Source: Chara braunii
Lineage: Eukaryota > Streptophyta > Charophyceae > Charales > Characeae
Reading direction: 5' to 3'
DNA length: 41,293 bases
Assembly (NCBI GenBank): GCA_003427395.1
Contig: BFEA01000305.1
Location: forward strand, 319,384-360,676
Position 1 is the first letter of the stretch, and every line of letters starts with the position of its first letter. Made by a program: the position numbers and the translations under genes. The notes beneath the pieces are model-generated. The model was not told the DNA's origin. It did no database searches and worked only from the letters and a program-made list of their open reading frames with translations. Shown here piece after piece: positions 30,331 through 41,012 of the stretch.

Positions 30331-31331
30331 TTCTCTCTGTCAGCCTTGGTTCTTGTCATAACCCGAGCGTAGAATAAAAAAAGAAATCATGAGGAATAAT
30401 GAAATTTTAGTGGTAAGATGCAAAATCAGCATAGATACGTATGATGGATGAAGGATGGAAGCCGATCAGGATATGAAGTTTCCTAAATTAACTATGACAG
30501 AGCGTGTCGAGAGAGTCAGAAACAAAATACATAGAGTATGTTTTATACTTTCATAATCACAACGGCAAGTTGCGCAATACCGGTTCCTCACTACAAGTTG
30601 TTGAGCAGGCTAGGGAAAAAATCAGATGAATGCTTTCGTAGTTTTTTCTCCTAAAGCCTTTTTTTATGTATCATTCAACAAATATCATCCAATAATGCAG
30701 AGATTTTCTTAGTATATGGTTGTCAGTGGTAAGCAATTAATAACTAGATATTCAACAGTTTCCGACCATCTAAGTCATTATCAATATTTGAACTTACTGT
30801 CGTTCAGTCATCATCAGTTAACCTTTATATCTGTAACTCTCATCAGTGATTTTCAATCAGTGAAACTATCATGAACATTTCCTAAATCATTCGCAACTTG
30901 AGTTCATCATCTTTCAGATCAGTTCTTGTATTCTTCATAACACGTGAGAGTTATTACTTCATTTTTTGTCAGCGAGTCGGTGTTAACCGATCTCAACAGG
31001 ATTGTTTCAAAGGATGCTTTTCATTATTGGTATATCAATGCAGTTAGCCTTAGACAGGAAGATTTGCCAATCTTCGTAGTCCTCACTGACTTAGAAGAGA
31101 GGACTCTCGAGGACTGGAGGATGTATGTGAACAGAGAGAAGGAGTCTCATTAACACTTTGATTTTGTTTGGGTTACAATAACCCTGTATGTTGAGGAAAG
31201 AACATGGGTGCTTCAAGAGGGCGCAAAGGCGATTTATAGATTTTGTTCTAAGCTATACTTTGATTACCCTAGGCCTTCGATTTCTTTCTACTTCATCGAT
31301 GGTTCTTAATGGGGTGATGTAGTTAACCTGG

Positions 31332-31885
31332 TAAAAAAGCTAGGTAGCAAATCCGGATATCCGGCATACCAAATTTATTCAGAATTTTCAATCCGGATGA
31401 ATTTTCCGGATTAATTCCGGATATGGAAAATCCGGTCCTGCGCAAAATATATATTTTTTTCCAAAAAAAAAACAATTCAAAAAAGTCTGAAAAAAAAGTG
31501 TGTTGTTCATAAGAATGACACGAACAACGTTTGGCTTGAAGTCATCTTTGATATCTCAACAGATATAAAGATAAAAAATAAAACAGAAGAAAAAAATAAT
31601 ATTTAGATAAAAAATTATAGTATGAATTAAGCATCCCTTCTCTAAACCCCTTTATTCCCTATCTTACCCACTTTGAATCCTTCAATGCCCTATCAAGTTT
31701 TTCATGAAATAGGAATGTAGTTCTATTGTATTCTGCATTAGTAATATCATTTTGTTTTTTTATTTTTATTTTTTTGCCTTTTTTTTAATCATCTGGATTT
31801 GCGGATGATCCTACCCCTCGATCATTCGGCCAGATAATCCGACCAGATTATCCGGCCAGATAACCCATGCTACTTAGTAAAAAAG
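31332..31885. mobile_element. 538-bp MITE with 8-bp target duplication
   Basis: The element at 31340-31877 starts ctaggtagca and ends tgctacttag (inverted, one mismatch). It is flanked on both sides by taaaaaag (31332-31339 and 31878-31885). The left end holds repeated atccgga motifs, the right end repeated ccagataatccg/ccggccagataa. An 8-bp duplication is hAT-like. The insertion interrupts an otherwise continuous frame (GDVVNLVKK into YVLLAEIEYEA). Confidence 0.85.
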
Positions 31886-33313
31886 TATGTCTTACTAGCA
31901 GAGATTGAATATGAAGCGGTGATTGTTACATCTGTGTTACATCATCTCAGACGAGGGATCTTCTCAAGATCATATCTTGTTATTTTGTGGGAGGAGTTAT
32001 GTGTTATGCTTCAATTCCGAATCTTGGTCTTTAATAAACCTATTTGAAACTGATAAACTTTAGGTGGTTTTACATTACTAGGCCATAATCTCACGAGGTA
32101 CCTAGACCGGGCTTAAAGCGTCTGTGATGAACAATCAAGAATATCGTTGAGGATGATACTTAAGAAAATGAGGGAAGACTCTTGACGAGTGCTGACCATG
32201 TTCTTACATCTGTATTTTTTTATATTATTATGAGTTTTTACCTTCTTTCATTCATTTTGTCTTCGCCCTGAGTCAGTTAGTTCTGATTCGTTTTCATTGA
32301 CATTTGTTGATATTATGCTCTCTACAGATCTTGTCAACCTCTTAAAATTTAGGAATCATGATGTCCTATACATTTTATTTTAATTTATTATCTGCATAAT
32401 TACAAATGTTGTTCTGAATCATAATTAAAGATTCCTAAGACCAGAGACCGATGTAGTCCGTAATTGAAAGGTCTTGTTCTGAGCCGGACTCATGCAACAG
32501 GAAGAAGTTTGCATTTTTTATTATTTTATTTCTTGTGAAAATTTATCAAAATCGTGCATTGCAGTATGTTGTCGTTTTGGTCGCTATAAGTGGTTTCGTT
32601 AGAAAAAGCACGACAATAATGACGCCGTTATTTGAACATGAAAAATTTGCGTGTCCGGAAGAAGTCTGCGTCAAAATCAGGCTTTCAACTTTGATTAGGG
32701 CGTGAGAATTGTTGGCGATGTTTTTAATTTTCCTATTGATTTTACGATCCTTATTGCGTTCTGATTCTTTTGAAAATTATTGTCGCTAACTGTGCCTTAC
32801 TTCTTTCGAAGTGAAGTATTATTCTGAACTAAAGGAGGAGATTGACACTAATTTTTAAACAAGATCGGACAGAGATTGATTTTAATTTTTAAACAAGATC
32901 GGTCTTTATCAAACGATTTATGTACCATAAGAGTGGTTTGAGGGTGGTGAATATGACAAATGTTGGAAACGAGCAGCCAACATTATACTAAAAGAGAGAA
33001 CTTTGTTGTGCATTCTCTCATGATCATAAGACAAGATTTACGTGGAAATGATCACATGTTATACTATATTCCAGTGATTAAATTCCTTAATACTGGTAGT
33101 CTGGATGTGGAAATTTATGCTTCATCAAATATAGAGAAGGAGGCTGATTACTTGAAATGTTTGAGAGAGACTCACGTAGACTCACGTTTGCCGTATACAA
33201 ACGAAAAAATGGTTTGAGAGAATGCACAGGAAAGCGACTTAGGGAGCGGGAGAGAGAAAATTTCAGAGACTCCTTAGTTTTTTTACTACTGATGACTTCA
33301 AGGACAAGAGAGA

Positions 33314-33760
33314 TTGTATGTCTCTTTTATAATTTATTGCTGCAGAGCAAGAGAGAATGATTTAACTGCGTGGTTGAAGTCATCTCTTTTTAATACGTTT
33401 GAACACAGATTGAGATTGTTGATTACATTCACCCTAAGATTTACCTGTCTTGATGCTACGTGTGATACTTAAGAGATGAGTGATAATGTTCGGTTTATTT
33501 TAGAAACTTACCGTTGGGATTATAGTAGGAGAGGTTGTATGTTTCTTCTATGGTTTATTTTCGCAGTATGCAGAGCAAGAGAGAATAATTTAACTGTGAG
33601 ATTGAAGTCATCACTTTTTAATTCGTTTGAACACAAATTTGAGATTACTGATAACATTCACACTAAGATTTACCTGTCTTGATGCTACGTAAGATACTTA
33701 GGAGATAAGTGATAATGTCTGGTCTATTTAAGCAACTTACTTTGAGATTATAGTAGAAGA
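33314..33760. repeat. ~221-bp tandem duplication within the decayed coding region
   Basis: Copies start ttgtatgt(c/t)tctt at 33314 and 33535. Shared blocks include gcaagagagaat, ttgaagtcatc, tttgaacaca and aagatttacctgtcttgatg. Each copy encodes a variant of LKSSLFN(T/S)FEH. Confidence 0.8.
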
Positions 33761-34298
33761 TATAATAGTTAAGTAAAAAAAGATTCTTCGGATCTCTGTT
33801 CGAAATTTCTTTAGTGTAGATGAGTTTGTGTATTTGCAACCCTTTCTTGATAAAATCATGGACCCTGCCTTGAAAATTGTTACTGACCAGACAAAGATCA
33901 ACCTTTGATTAAAAGTAGTGAGAGTGTCTTGTTATATCTCAAATGGACAAGACTCAACAAGTATCTCTTGCAAGAAGGGTTAGCAGTGAATTGTTTTGAT
34001 TTGACAAGGTATTTTATGATCCGAGGTACTTTCAAAGGATACAATAGAAGACTGAGGAGAGACAGTGAGAGATAATTAATTGCGGATTATGTTGGGAAGT
34101 TGAGAAAAGTTGTCTTGCCTCTAATCACTATTTAAATTGTTAACGCTTATACTGTCTATTTACAAGGGGTGAAATAGAGAAGAGGGGAAAGCGACGAACA
34201 TACGTTTCTTGTAAGGAGTGTGAGGGATTGAAAGTAAGAAGGAGATTAAGAAGCATCAAGAGGGGATAATTTTTTTTTTTTTTTAAGAGAAATTGGTG

Positions 34299-34673
34299 GT
34301 CAAGATCTGTGTAGCACACCGAACTTGTTCGGAGCTTTTTCGAACGTCCGAACATGTTCGGGTGTTCGGCCAAACGCCACCCGAACGTGTTCGACCGAAC
34401 ATATTAAAAAAAATAAAAAAAAATAAAAAAAAATTGGTTTTTGATTTTTCAGTCGAGTTTGGTTACGAATTTGACCATACCTCTAAGGAAAAAGTTGTTT
34501 GTATTATTATTTTACATAACATATATTTATTTTAGATTTTTTGGAGAATTTTGTTTTTTTTTTATAAATATTTTTACGTTCGCGTTCGGAGAGTTTCGGC
34601 GCTCGTTCGCGTTCGGTCCCAAACGATCGCGTTCGGTTACCGAACCCGAACATGCTGCTACACAGGTCAAGAT
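34299..34673. mobile_element. 359-bp MITE with perfect inverted ends and 8-bp duplication
   Basis: The element at 34307-34665 begins ctgtgtagca and ends tgctacacag, a perfect 10-bp inverted pair. It is flanked by gtcaagat at 34299-34306 and 34666-34673. Both ends carry clusters of ttcgg/ccgaac motifs (for example gaacgtgttcgaccgaac and cgcgttcggttaccgaac), and the middle is A/T-rich. Same terminal pattern as 31340-31877. hAT-like, non-autonomous. Confidence 0.9.
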
Positions 34674-35560
34674 GGTTGGGAGAGAAAAATTAAGCTCCTC
34701 CACAGGGACCCATGAAGATACCCTTGTTGGTGTTATACGAGAATCGGTTGAGAGAGCTGATACTATGAAGGGATAATCAGACATTGCAAGAACAAAATGA
34801 CCTGATGAAAGACGTTCATGTTTTAGAGGACCTTGAGTCAGTGATTTCCTTGATGAGTATGAGGTATTGAACTTTGTTATGGCTGGATTGATAGGCAGCG
34901 ACTCAAACATTTTTCGTCCTACTGTGATAGTAACTCAAGATTGGCAGTGCAAGAGCTGATAAAAGAGACTGCTACTTGGGCAGAAATATAAGACAAAATG
35001 AGAAGAAAGTTTGAAAAATATTTTGTTCCTTTGACCTTTAGAAACCTTCTTAACATCAAGAGAGTTAAATTTGTTACATTCAATGTTTTTCTTCAGACGT
35101 TCATTCGAAAAAGCATAAAAAAATTATATTTGGATGAGGCTCATAGGTGTCACATTTTCTTGACGAACCTTATAGACAGTGAGAGATAAACATTATTGAA
35201 CAAGGTTAAACATTACCCCCTCATATGAGACGAAATAGTGATAATAGTCACGTCTCTGCAGTTTCTCATAAGTGGCAATTATATGATATCTATACTTTAG
35301 CTAAAAACCGAGAAACAAAAAATGATACAAATAGAGAGAGTAATGTGAGCACATAGAAGATTGTTCGATAGTCATGAGAAACTATATATCTATTGCTTAT
35401 ACCTCTGATAAGAAAGAGAAGAAAAAAGTAGAAAGGGGGGATGATAAAGATGATGATGATGAAAATAAAGAAAATATGTTCAGAGCCAGAAGGAATGAAG
35501 GTAATGATGAAACAAGTAATAAATAAAGAGGTAAATATAAAAATCGGTCGACAAAAAACC

Positions 35561-35600
35561 TCATTTACTGTTATTGTGGTGAAGAAGGTTAGAGTACTGT
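35561..35600 (+). other. Gag-type zinc-knuckle remnant
   Basis: The frame reads YCYCGEEG, a stop, then STVYCK. With the first Tyr in the place of Cys and the stop in the place of His it has the C-x2-C-x4-H-x4-C spacing of retroelement zinc knuckles. It lies just after a charged K/D/E-rich stretch, as in Gag proteins. Confidence 0.5.
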
Positions 35601-36344
35601 TTATTGTAAACCTCTAGAAGATGATGTGGAAAATGAGATTGTGAAAAATGATGTTATGAGCGTTTGTGATAATTTTTTGAACAATCTGGATCCGTGACAT
35701 CCTGGAGTGACATTGCTTGCCCTTATACATGAAAAGAAGAAGAAGAGGAAGAAAATGAAAAATACTGATGTGAATGTTCATTTTCTCGTTGATGATCTGT
35801 CTGAAGAACTTTTGCAAAAACCAGTTATTCTTTCAACTACACCTTATATGCTTTTACAACTTATGATGTTGAAGGAACACTTCCATGATGAAGCGTCCTC
35901 AAGTAGTTACCTACGAGAAGGAGAACCTACATCTTAAAACTCTTCGGAGTTGGTGGAGCTTTCTTCTGGTAGGCCTACTTGTTCAGTTAATATGATGAGT
36001 GTTTATGACATTTGACCATATGATGTCATCATTGAACCTGGTATTGTAATCAGTGAAGAAAAAAACTTTCAGGCTGGCATTACACCTAAGATGATGGAAA
36101 AAGATAACAAAAGGAAAAATGAAATAACTCTGAACGAGATTTTTGATGATCAGGAACAAAACCCCTTATCTCGAAAAAAAATAAATAAATCATTATCAAG
36201 AATAAACTAGAAGATGCGGTGGTTAACGACCCACTGAAATTTTAAAATGAAAGATGACAACTGCTAATACTGAAAGTGACAATAAAAGAAGAAGGGTTGT
36301 AATTAACACAGACCAAACAAATAGAGGTAATCTATGCATGGTCA

Positions 36345-36605
36345 TTCATGGACCACACATGTTTCTGAAGTGGTCTGAAACTGCAAAAGTGACCTTAAGA
36401 CACTTCAGGTCATTTAAGAAGTTTTAGGTGGTTTGGGGGACAAGTTTTATGGTTTTTTTTTTTTTTTTTTTGCCTGTTTTTGTTTGGGTGTAACGTTGTT
36501 GTGAGTCAAATTTGATAGGTGGGAAGACATGAAACCTTTGAAATAACCTAAGGTGGCCAAAGCTTCTGAAAGCGGTTCTAGGTCCCCCCATCTTAAGAGT
36601 TGGAC
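36345..36605. mobile_element. Decayed fold-back MITE related to 30181-30330
   Basis: In reverse orientation the right part reads ctttcagaagctttggccac then cttaggttatttcaaagg, matching the arm of 30181-30330 (ctttcagaagtttcatccac). A weaker inverted partner lies at 36352-36415. A T-run (about 20) separates the arms. Ends and target duplication are not resolved. Confidence 0.4.
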
Positions 36606-36639
36606 GAGGCCATTTGAAACCACTCTTAGATTTTAGCTA

Positions 36640-37045
36640 GGGTTGTCGAGCCCAGGCCTTGGGGCCCCAGTGGGGTGCGGGGGTCCGGGGGTGGACACCC
36701 CCGGCCCCGGTTCTGAACCTCAAAATAAATAAATAAATAATAATAATAATAATGGGGGGTGCGAAGCGAAAGCCTGCACCCATTGAGATTAACTCCGAAA
36801 ATGCAGTTTTTGCCCCATCTCGGACCCCCCACGGGGCTACACCCTTCCCTAGTGAGCCCGGGGTGACCTTGGGCGTGGGGCCGGGGCATGGGTTGAGCGG
36901 GGTATAGGGGGGGGGATGGCTGGGATCGAGGGCGGGAGTGTGGGGCCGGGAGCGGGTGGGGGTGTAGGGGCGGAGGCGGGGACGGGGGACGGAGAGGGCG
37001 CAGTGGTTGGGGTCAGCAGGGGGTGGGGGCGCGGGGCTTGGTGGT
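36640..37045. other. G-rich block with G-quadruplex potential
   Basis: The plus strand has many G runs, such as tgcgggggtccgggggtgg at 36676-36694, gggggggggatggc near 36908-36921, and then cggggacgggggacgg. The (ta)aa/(aat) microsatellite at 36722-36751 is embedded. Pro/Gly-rich frames on both strands are composition effects. Similar G-rich sequence opens the window at 1-80. Confidence 0.6.
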
Positions 37046-37542
37046 GTGCACCGTGTCGACCGATAGAAGTGATATGCCGACACGCCGATCAGACCCTGTC
37101 CCTCAGGCCGTGTCTGTCACCCACGGGAGGGTCGACCGGGGCTCTTGTAACCTGCAAAGTCCATCAGTGAGTCAGATATGAAAACAAGGTGTGAACTGAA
37201 CGACTCACAAAAATGGAGTAAAGAACGGGAGAATTGTTTTATTCCGTCAATAAGGTTCAGCGCTGACGCGCTACACCCTATCCCAGGGCAATCTCCCCTA
37301 CGCCGGCCCAGGAGTGTAGTTCGTGTTGAGACTAAACGCGCTGGATCCCGAGATCAATGGGTTGTTTCCGGTACCGCTTCCGTTGGTCCCAGGGGATCGT
37401 GTTAGAGCTCTCCAAGCCCGAAGTAGCGTCGCTGCCCATCAAGGTCCGATTCTTAATCTGAGTCTGAGCTTGGACTTGAGGCCCGTTGGAAGGATGACGC
37501 CTCGACTCTCTCGGTGGGCAATCTGGCTCTGCACTTGGCCTT

Positions 37543-37855
37543 GGTCTTGTCTAGTCTGGTATGTTATGGTCTGATCTGTGTACCGTTCAGGTCTGGTCGG
37601 AACTAGTCCGGTCTGTTCCGGGTCTGGTCTGATCTGTACTAGTCTTGGTCTGTTCCGGGTCTGGTCTGTTCCGAGTCTGGTTTGTCATGAACTGGTTCTA
37701 GTTTGTTCCGGATCTGGTCTGGTCTGTATTGGTCCTGGTCTGTTCTGGGTCTGGTCTGTTCTGAAGTGGTCCTGGTCTCTTCCGGGTCTTGTCTGTTCTG
37801 TACCATTCCGGGACCGGTCTAGTCTGTCTTGGGCCCAGTCTGGTCTGTTCTGACG
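37543..37855. repeat. GGTCTG-type degenerate minisatellite
   Basis: Repeated ggtctggtctgttccg and variants, with unit lengths of about 10 and 20 bp, over about 310 bp. Open frames on both strands (for example TRPDPEQTR repeats) are products of the repeat. Confidence 0.85.
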
Positions 37856-37929
37856 AGTGTGCGTGGCCAGGTTCGCCCTCACCCCTACCAGCGAGCCCGG
37901 ATGGGTGGTTCAACTGGTCAAGCGCGCAT

Positions 37930-38895
37930 CTTCCCGCTTGTGCGCGCAGTTCCATTGGCTGAGGATCACAGGATAGTAGATAGGGACAATGCGAATCTCG
38001 TTAATCCACCCGTGCACGTTACCAATAGGACGACGTGGCTACTCCCCCCGCCGTTCCTTCCAAGTCCGCCCCGTGGCTGTGGTATCGCAACATTCCTTCC
38101 TCGCTGATTCTTCCGAGCCTGTTCCCTTGGCTAAGGTCTCGTGGGGTGATAGATATGACAGTGAGGGTCTCGTTGATCTCGAGTCGCGCGTCACTGATTA
38201 GGTGATGTAGCACTTGTATACCTTAGAGTGAGTCATGGTCACTCTCGCCGTTTACCCGCGCTTGATTGACCCGCCGATCCTCCCAAGCCCGTTCCCTTGC
38301 TCCCCCTCTCTCTCTCTCTCTCCCTCTCTCTCTCTCTCTTTCCCTCGCTGTCCGATTCGCCTGCGTTGCTCACTCCCCTCGCGCGTGGCTCATCTATTGT
38401 TCGTGCAGCGATTCTCCACGCCCGCGCGCTGCACCTTCCTCCCCGCGGCAGTCTTTCCCGGGCGACTTCTTCTTCCCGCACGGTCCCCGCTACTCTGCGC
38501 AACTTCTCCTTCTCTCTTTCTCTCCCTCTCTCTCTTTCTCCCTGCACGCGCGCGTGGCAATTTTCTCTGTAGGCGATCGTTTTTCCCCATGACAACTTCT
38601 TCCTGCGGCAACTTTTCCCTCACGCAGCAGCCTTCCTTGGAGCGGCAGCTTCTCCCCCGCGGGCGGAGCTCGTGCGACGGTAGTCGCAACTCTTACACTG
38701 TTGTCGAACTAGAGTTGGGTTCAACATAATCTTCCTTTCCACCGATTCTTCCAAGCTCGTTCCCTCGGCTAAGGTTCCACAAGATGGTAGATAGGGATAG
38801 TGGGAATGTCGTTAACACATTCATGCGCGTCACTTATTAGATCATCTTGGCGTTCACTTCGTTTCCCGCTGATTCTACCAAGCCCATTCTTCTCA
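37930..38895. repeat. Degenerate interspersed array of ~110-170-bp units
   Basis: The block gattctt(c)caagc.cgttcc.(c/t)ggctaagg..., followed by gatag(t/a)gatagg..., tcgttaa..., cg(c/t)gtcact(g/t)att, is seen at about 37945-38010, 38103-38200, 38740-38850 and partly at 38270-38300 and 38868-38895. A C/T-rich stretch with (CT)n microsatellites (38304-38340) interrupts it at 38300-38560. Confidence 0.65.
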
Positions 38896-38899
38896 ACAG

Positions 38900-39255
38900 A
38901 AAAAAAGTTGGCGAGATGGACGGGTTTTTAATTTGCCATAATCGTCGATAAACAGGGAGCACAATGTCATGTGGTTACAAACAACTTACAGTGGGCTTAA
39001 AATGATTGGGGAGAATTTGAAAATGTTTATCAACACGTTCCAACATGTTTGAACAGGTTTCAACCAATTTCAACCAGATTTCAACTAGCCTCAACTTCCA
39101 TCGTGTTGCACACTTGTGAGTAAAACAACAACAACAAAAAAAAGCATATCAAAACCATAGTGCTATGAACTAGCCATATCCTTGTGTACAACATTCCCTC
39201 CTCTATCCTCCCTACCCTCTCTCTACCCCTTTTCTCATGTTGAGTCGAGTAATAT
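38900..39255. other. No supported gene
   Basis: Contains a short degenerate series, tttcaaccaatttcaaccag, at 39058-39090, and pyrimidine-rich stretches. Nothing coding is supported. Confidence 0.4.
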
Positions 39256-39261
39256 TGGACT

Positions 39262-39331
39262 GGTCAGTAGGTGCCTACTCTTTGTGGTCAGACACATTGA
39301 TTATGTCCATAAATGTAGGCACCTACCGACC
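39262..39331. repeat. 17-bp inverted repeat
   Basis: ggtcagtaggtgcctac at 39262-39278 pairs with gtaggcacctaccgacc at 39315-39331 with one mismatch and a 36-base loop. The flanks (ccctcct(c)tatcctccct and ccctcctccatcctcc) are direct repeats of each other. A small fold-back or decayed MITE is possible. Confidence 0.6.
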
Positions 39332-39339
39332 TATGTATC

Positions 39340-40682
39340 ACTTTCCCCTCCTCCATCCTCCTTCCTCTATACCCCTTTCCTCAACCAATTGAGCTAGCCT
39401 GCTCTCCCGCGGCCAGACACGGGAATGTCGGGAAGCGTTTCAGGCTTACTAATAGAGATTAATCGCTTGGGCCTCCTGGCTGGTTGTGGAAGCATTATGC
39501 GCTTTCCAGCTTGTGACAAGTGTTAGAAAGTCAGGGTTTGCTCCCCGCATAGACCAGACATGAACCCATAATTGCCTCTGGAACCGAACGTAGACTTAAA
39601 CAATAGGATAGGTAGTGTGAGGCACATGAGTGAAGAATATAGCTTTGTTGACTACAAGCTTAAACCACCACTACCTCCGATCTTGTTTTTGTCGAGCCTC
39701 ATTTTCACTTAGCACCGAGTTTTGCCCAATCGGGGCCGTTCCGTCCAACAGGGGCCCGGTAGGGCTTACCGAGGCCTTATGCCTCGCACAAAAATATTTT
39801 AGATTCTAGAATTAATTGATTGTTTTTCGACGTTCCTTTGAAATTCAAAAATAATACTAATTAATTATTTTTCAAGTTTTTGTTCAGAAATAACGACGAG
39901 GAAAGAGCCTTCACAGGGCCCTATCAGACATCACATATTCTCGGCAGAGGCCCCCAGCGAGCTGAGTGCCCGCCCTAAGTGAAGGCGGGCCTGAATATTC
40001 ATCAGAGGCCAAAATTCGACATTTTTAGGCTCATGCAGCACGTCAGTTGGTTGATGGACGCGTGAGCCTCACTAAGTTGCGTCGTACAGTTGGCCCAGGC
40101 CTTGGCAGTTGCACCTGGGCACATACATACAACGCAGGGACGATACATTGTGAAGCGGCCAGCGGCTTATGCAAAAGCAGTACTGTCGACGCACCTACCC
40201 CAGGGCCCTGCACAAATGTAGCAAAGCCAAAGTCCGGAGACTCAGGCCGTGCCCAACTGTAAAGGGCCCAGCAGCCCAGGCCCTCAACTGTAGCCTCGGG
40301 CCTGGGCGCAGGGACTGAGGCCCAACCGGAAGCTACTGGAAGCTTCCAGCCAGGCCACACGCAACATCTAGGAGGCTGGCACTTCCATAAAAGAAGTAAG
40401 GCAGCCCAGGCCAGGTATTCTGGCCTGCGTAGGCAATGCGGAAGTGCTGCTGCGCTACTGCTTTATGCTGCGCTGCAGCCAAGGGCGCCAACGGGGCGGG
40501 TAGAGGTGAAATGGGGCGTTGCAGGGCAGCGGGGCGCAGGCAGCCATAACCGGGCTACTGGGCGCCAGGGGGTAAGCGGGCGATCTTGTGGTCTTCAGGG
40601 AAGGAGGCGAGTGTGGGGTAATCAAGATCTGATTGAGGGTGACGAGATACGTACCTGGTGCATGAAGAGAGGTCGACTATGG
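39340..40682. other. No supported gene
   Basis: An AT-rich part with attaattga-type runs (39780-39890), then a GC-rich part from 40040 rich in ggcccagg. The frame at 40043-40360 on the minus strand is composition-driven. I recognise no protein or RNA. Confidence 0.4.
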
Positions 40683-40991
40683 TGTTGACAGTCATGTACA
40701 TTTGTCTTCGAGAGTCGAATTGAGCCTGTTGTGTGAACACAGCTGTAGGTAGGATAGTCAGGTAGAGTAGGCTGGGCGTTGGGCGCTAGGCGCCAGACAG
40801 AGAGGAGCGACTTTGGATATTGTGCTGGTGTGGCCTACGTGCTTGAACATTTGCTCATTACTTCATTGTATTGCTCTATATGAGTAGTCTCTTGGTGCAT
40901 TTGTACTCTCTGCTTGGACACGACTACTTGGACATCTGTGTGATTTCGCAACTTGGTTTTCTGTATATCGTTCACACTCATATTCCTTGCA
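40683..40991 (+). repeat. 5' LTR of a plus-strand LTR retrotransposon
   Basis: It begins TGTTGACA (40683) and ends CTTGCA (40991), the TG...CA form with the TGTTG start common in Ty1/copia LTRs. A TATA-like ctctatatgag lies at 40874-40884, placing transcription start near 40905. The primer-binding site follows after three bases. Length 309 bp. The left edge is chosen from the TGTTGA motif alone, since the partner LTR is outside the window. Confidence 0.7.
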
Positions 40992-40994
40992 ATT

Positions 40995-41012
40995 TGGTAT
41001 CAGAGTTGGTTC
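40995..41012 (+). promoter_or_regulatory. Primer-binding site (tRNA-iMet)
   Basis: tggtatcagagttggttc: the first eleven bases, TGGTATCAGAG, are the standard complement of the 3' end of plant initiator methionine tRNA, used to prime minus-strand DNA synthesis in many plant LTR elements. Confidence 0.85.

Larger units (their letters stand above)
30944..36240 (+). pseudogene. Long decayed coding region, gag-like in its 3' half
   Basis: Plus-strand protein-like stretches run throughout, broken by stops and shifts. Near the start are NRIVSKDAFHYWYINAVSLR and TLEDWRMYVNREKESH, then after a TAA in the same frame WVTITLYVEERTWVLQEGAK. After the MITE at 31340-31877 comes YVLLAEIEYEAVIVTSVLHH. At 33560-34060 are RARENNLTVRLKSSLFNSFE and LAVNCFDLTRYFMIRGTFKG. 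At 34850-35190 are DEYEVLNFVMAGLIGSDSNI and KLYLDEAHRCHIFLTNLIDS. A Lys/Asp/Glu-rich linker and a knuckle-like CYCGEEG-stop-STVYC follow. The capsid-like helices, charged linker and knuckle suggest a retroelement Gag (inference). No RT or LTR was found, so another origin is possible. Confidence 0.45.

Noticed and set aside
36626-37083. Proline/glycine-rich proteins
   Set aside because: Composition artefact of the G-rich block and the AAT microsatellite.
37543-37882. A CRISPR-like array or repeat protein in the GGTCTG block
   Set aside because: The units are degenerate and contiguous with no spacers, and the organism looks eukaryotic.
38235-38729. Long S/L/P-rich frames on both strands
   Set aside because: They translate C/T microsatellites and GC-rich DNA, with no domain or codon signal.
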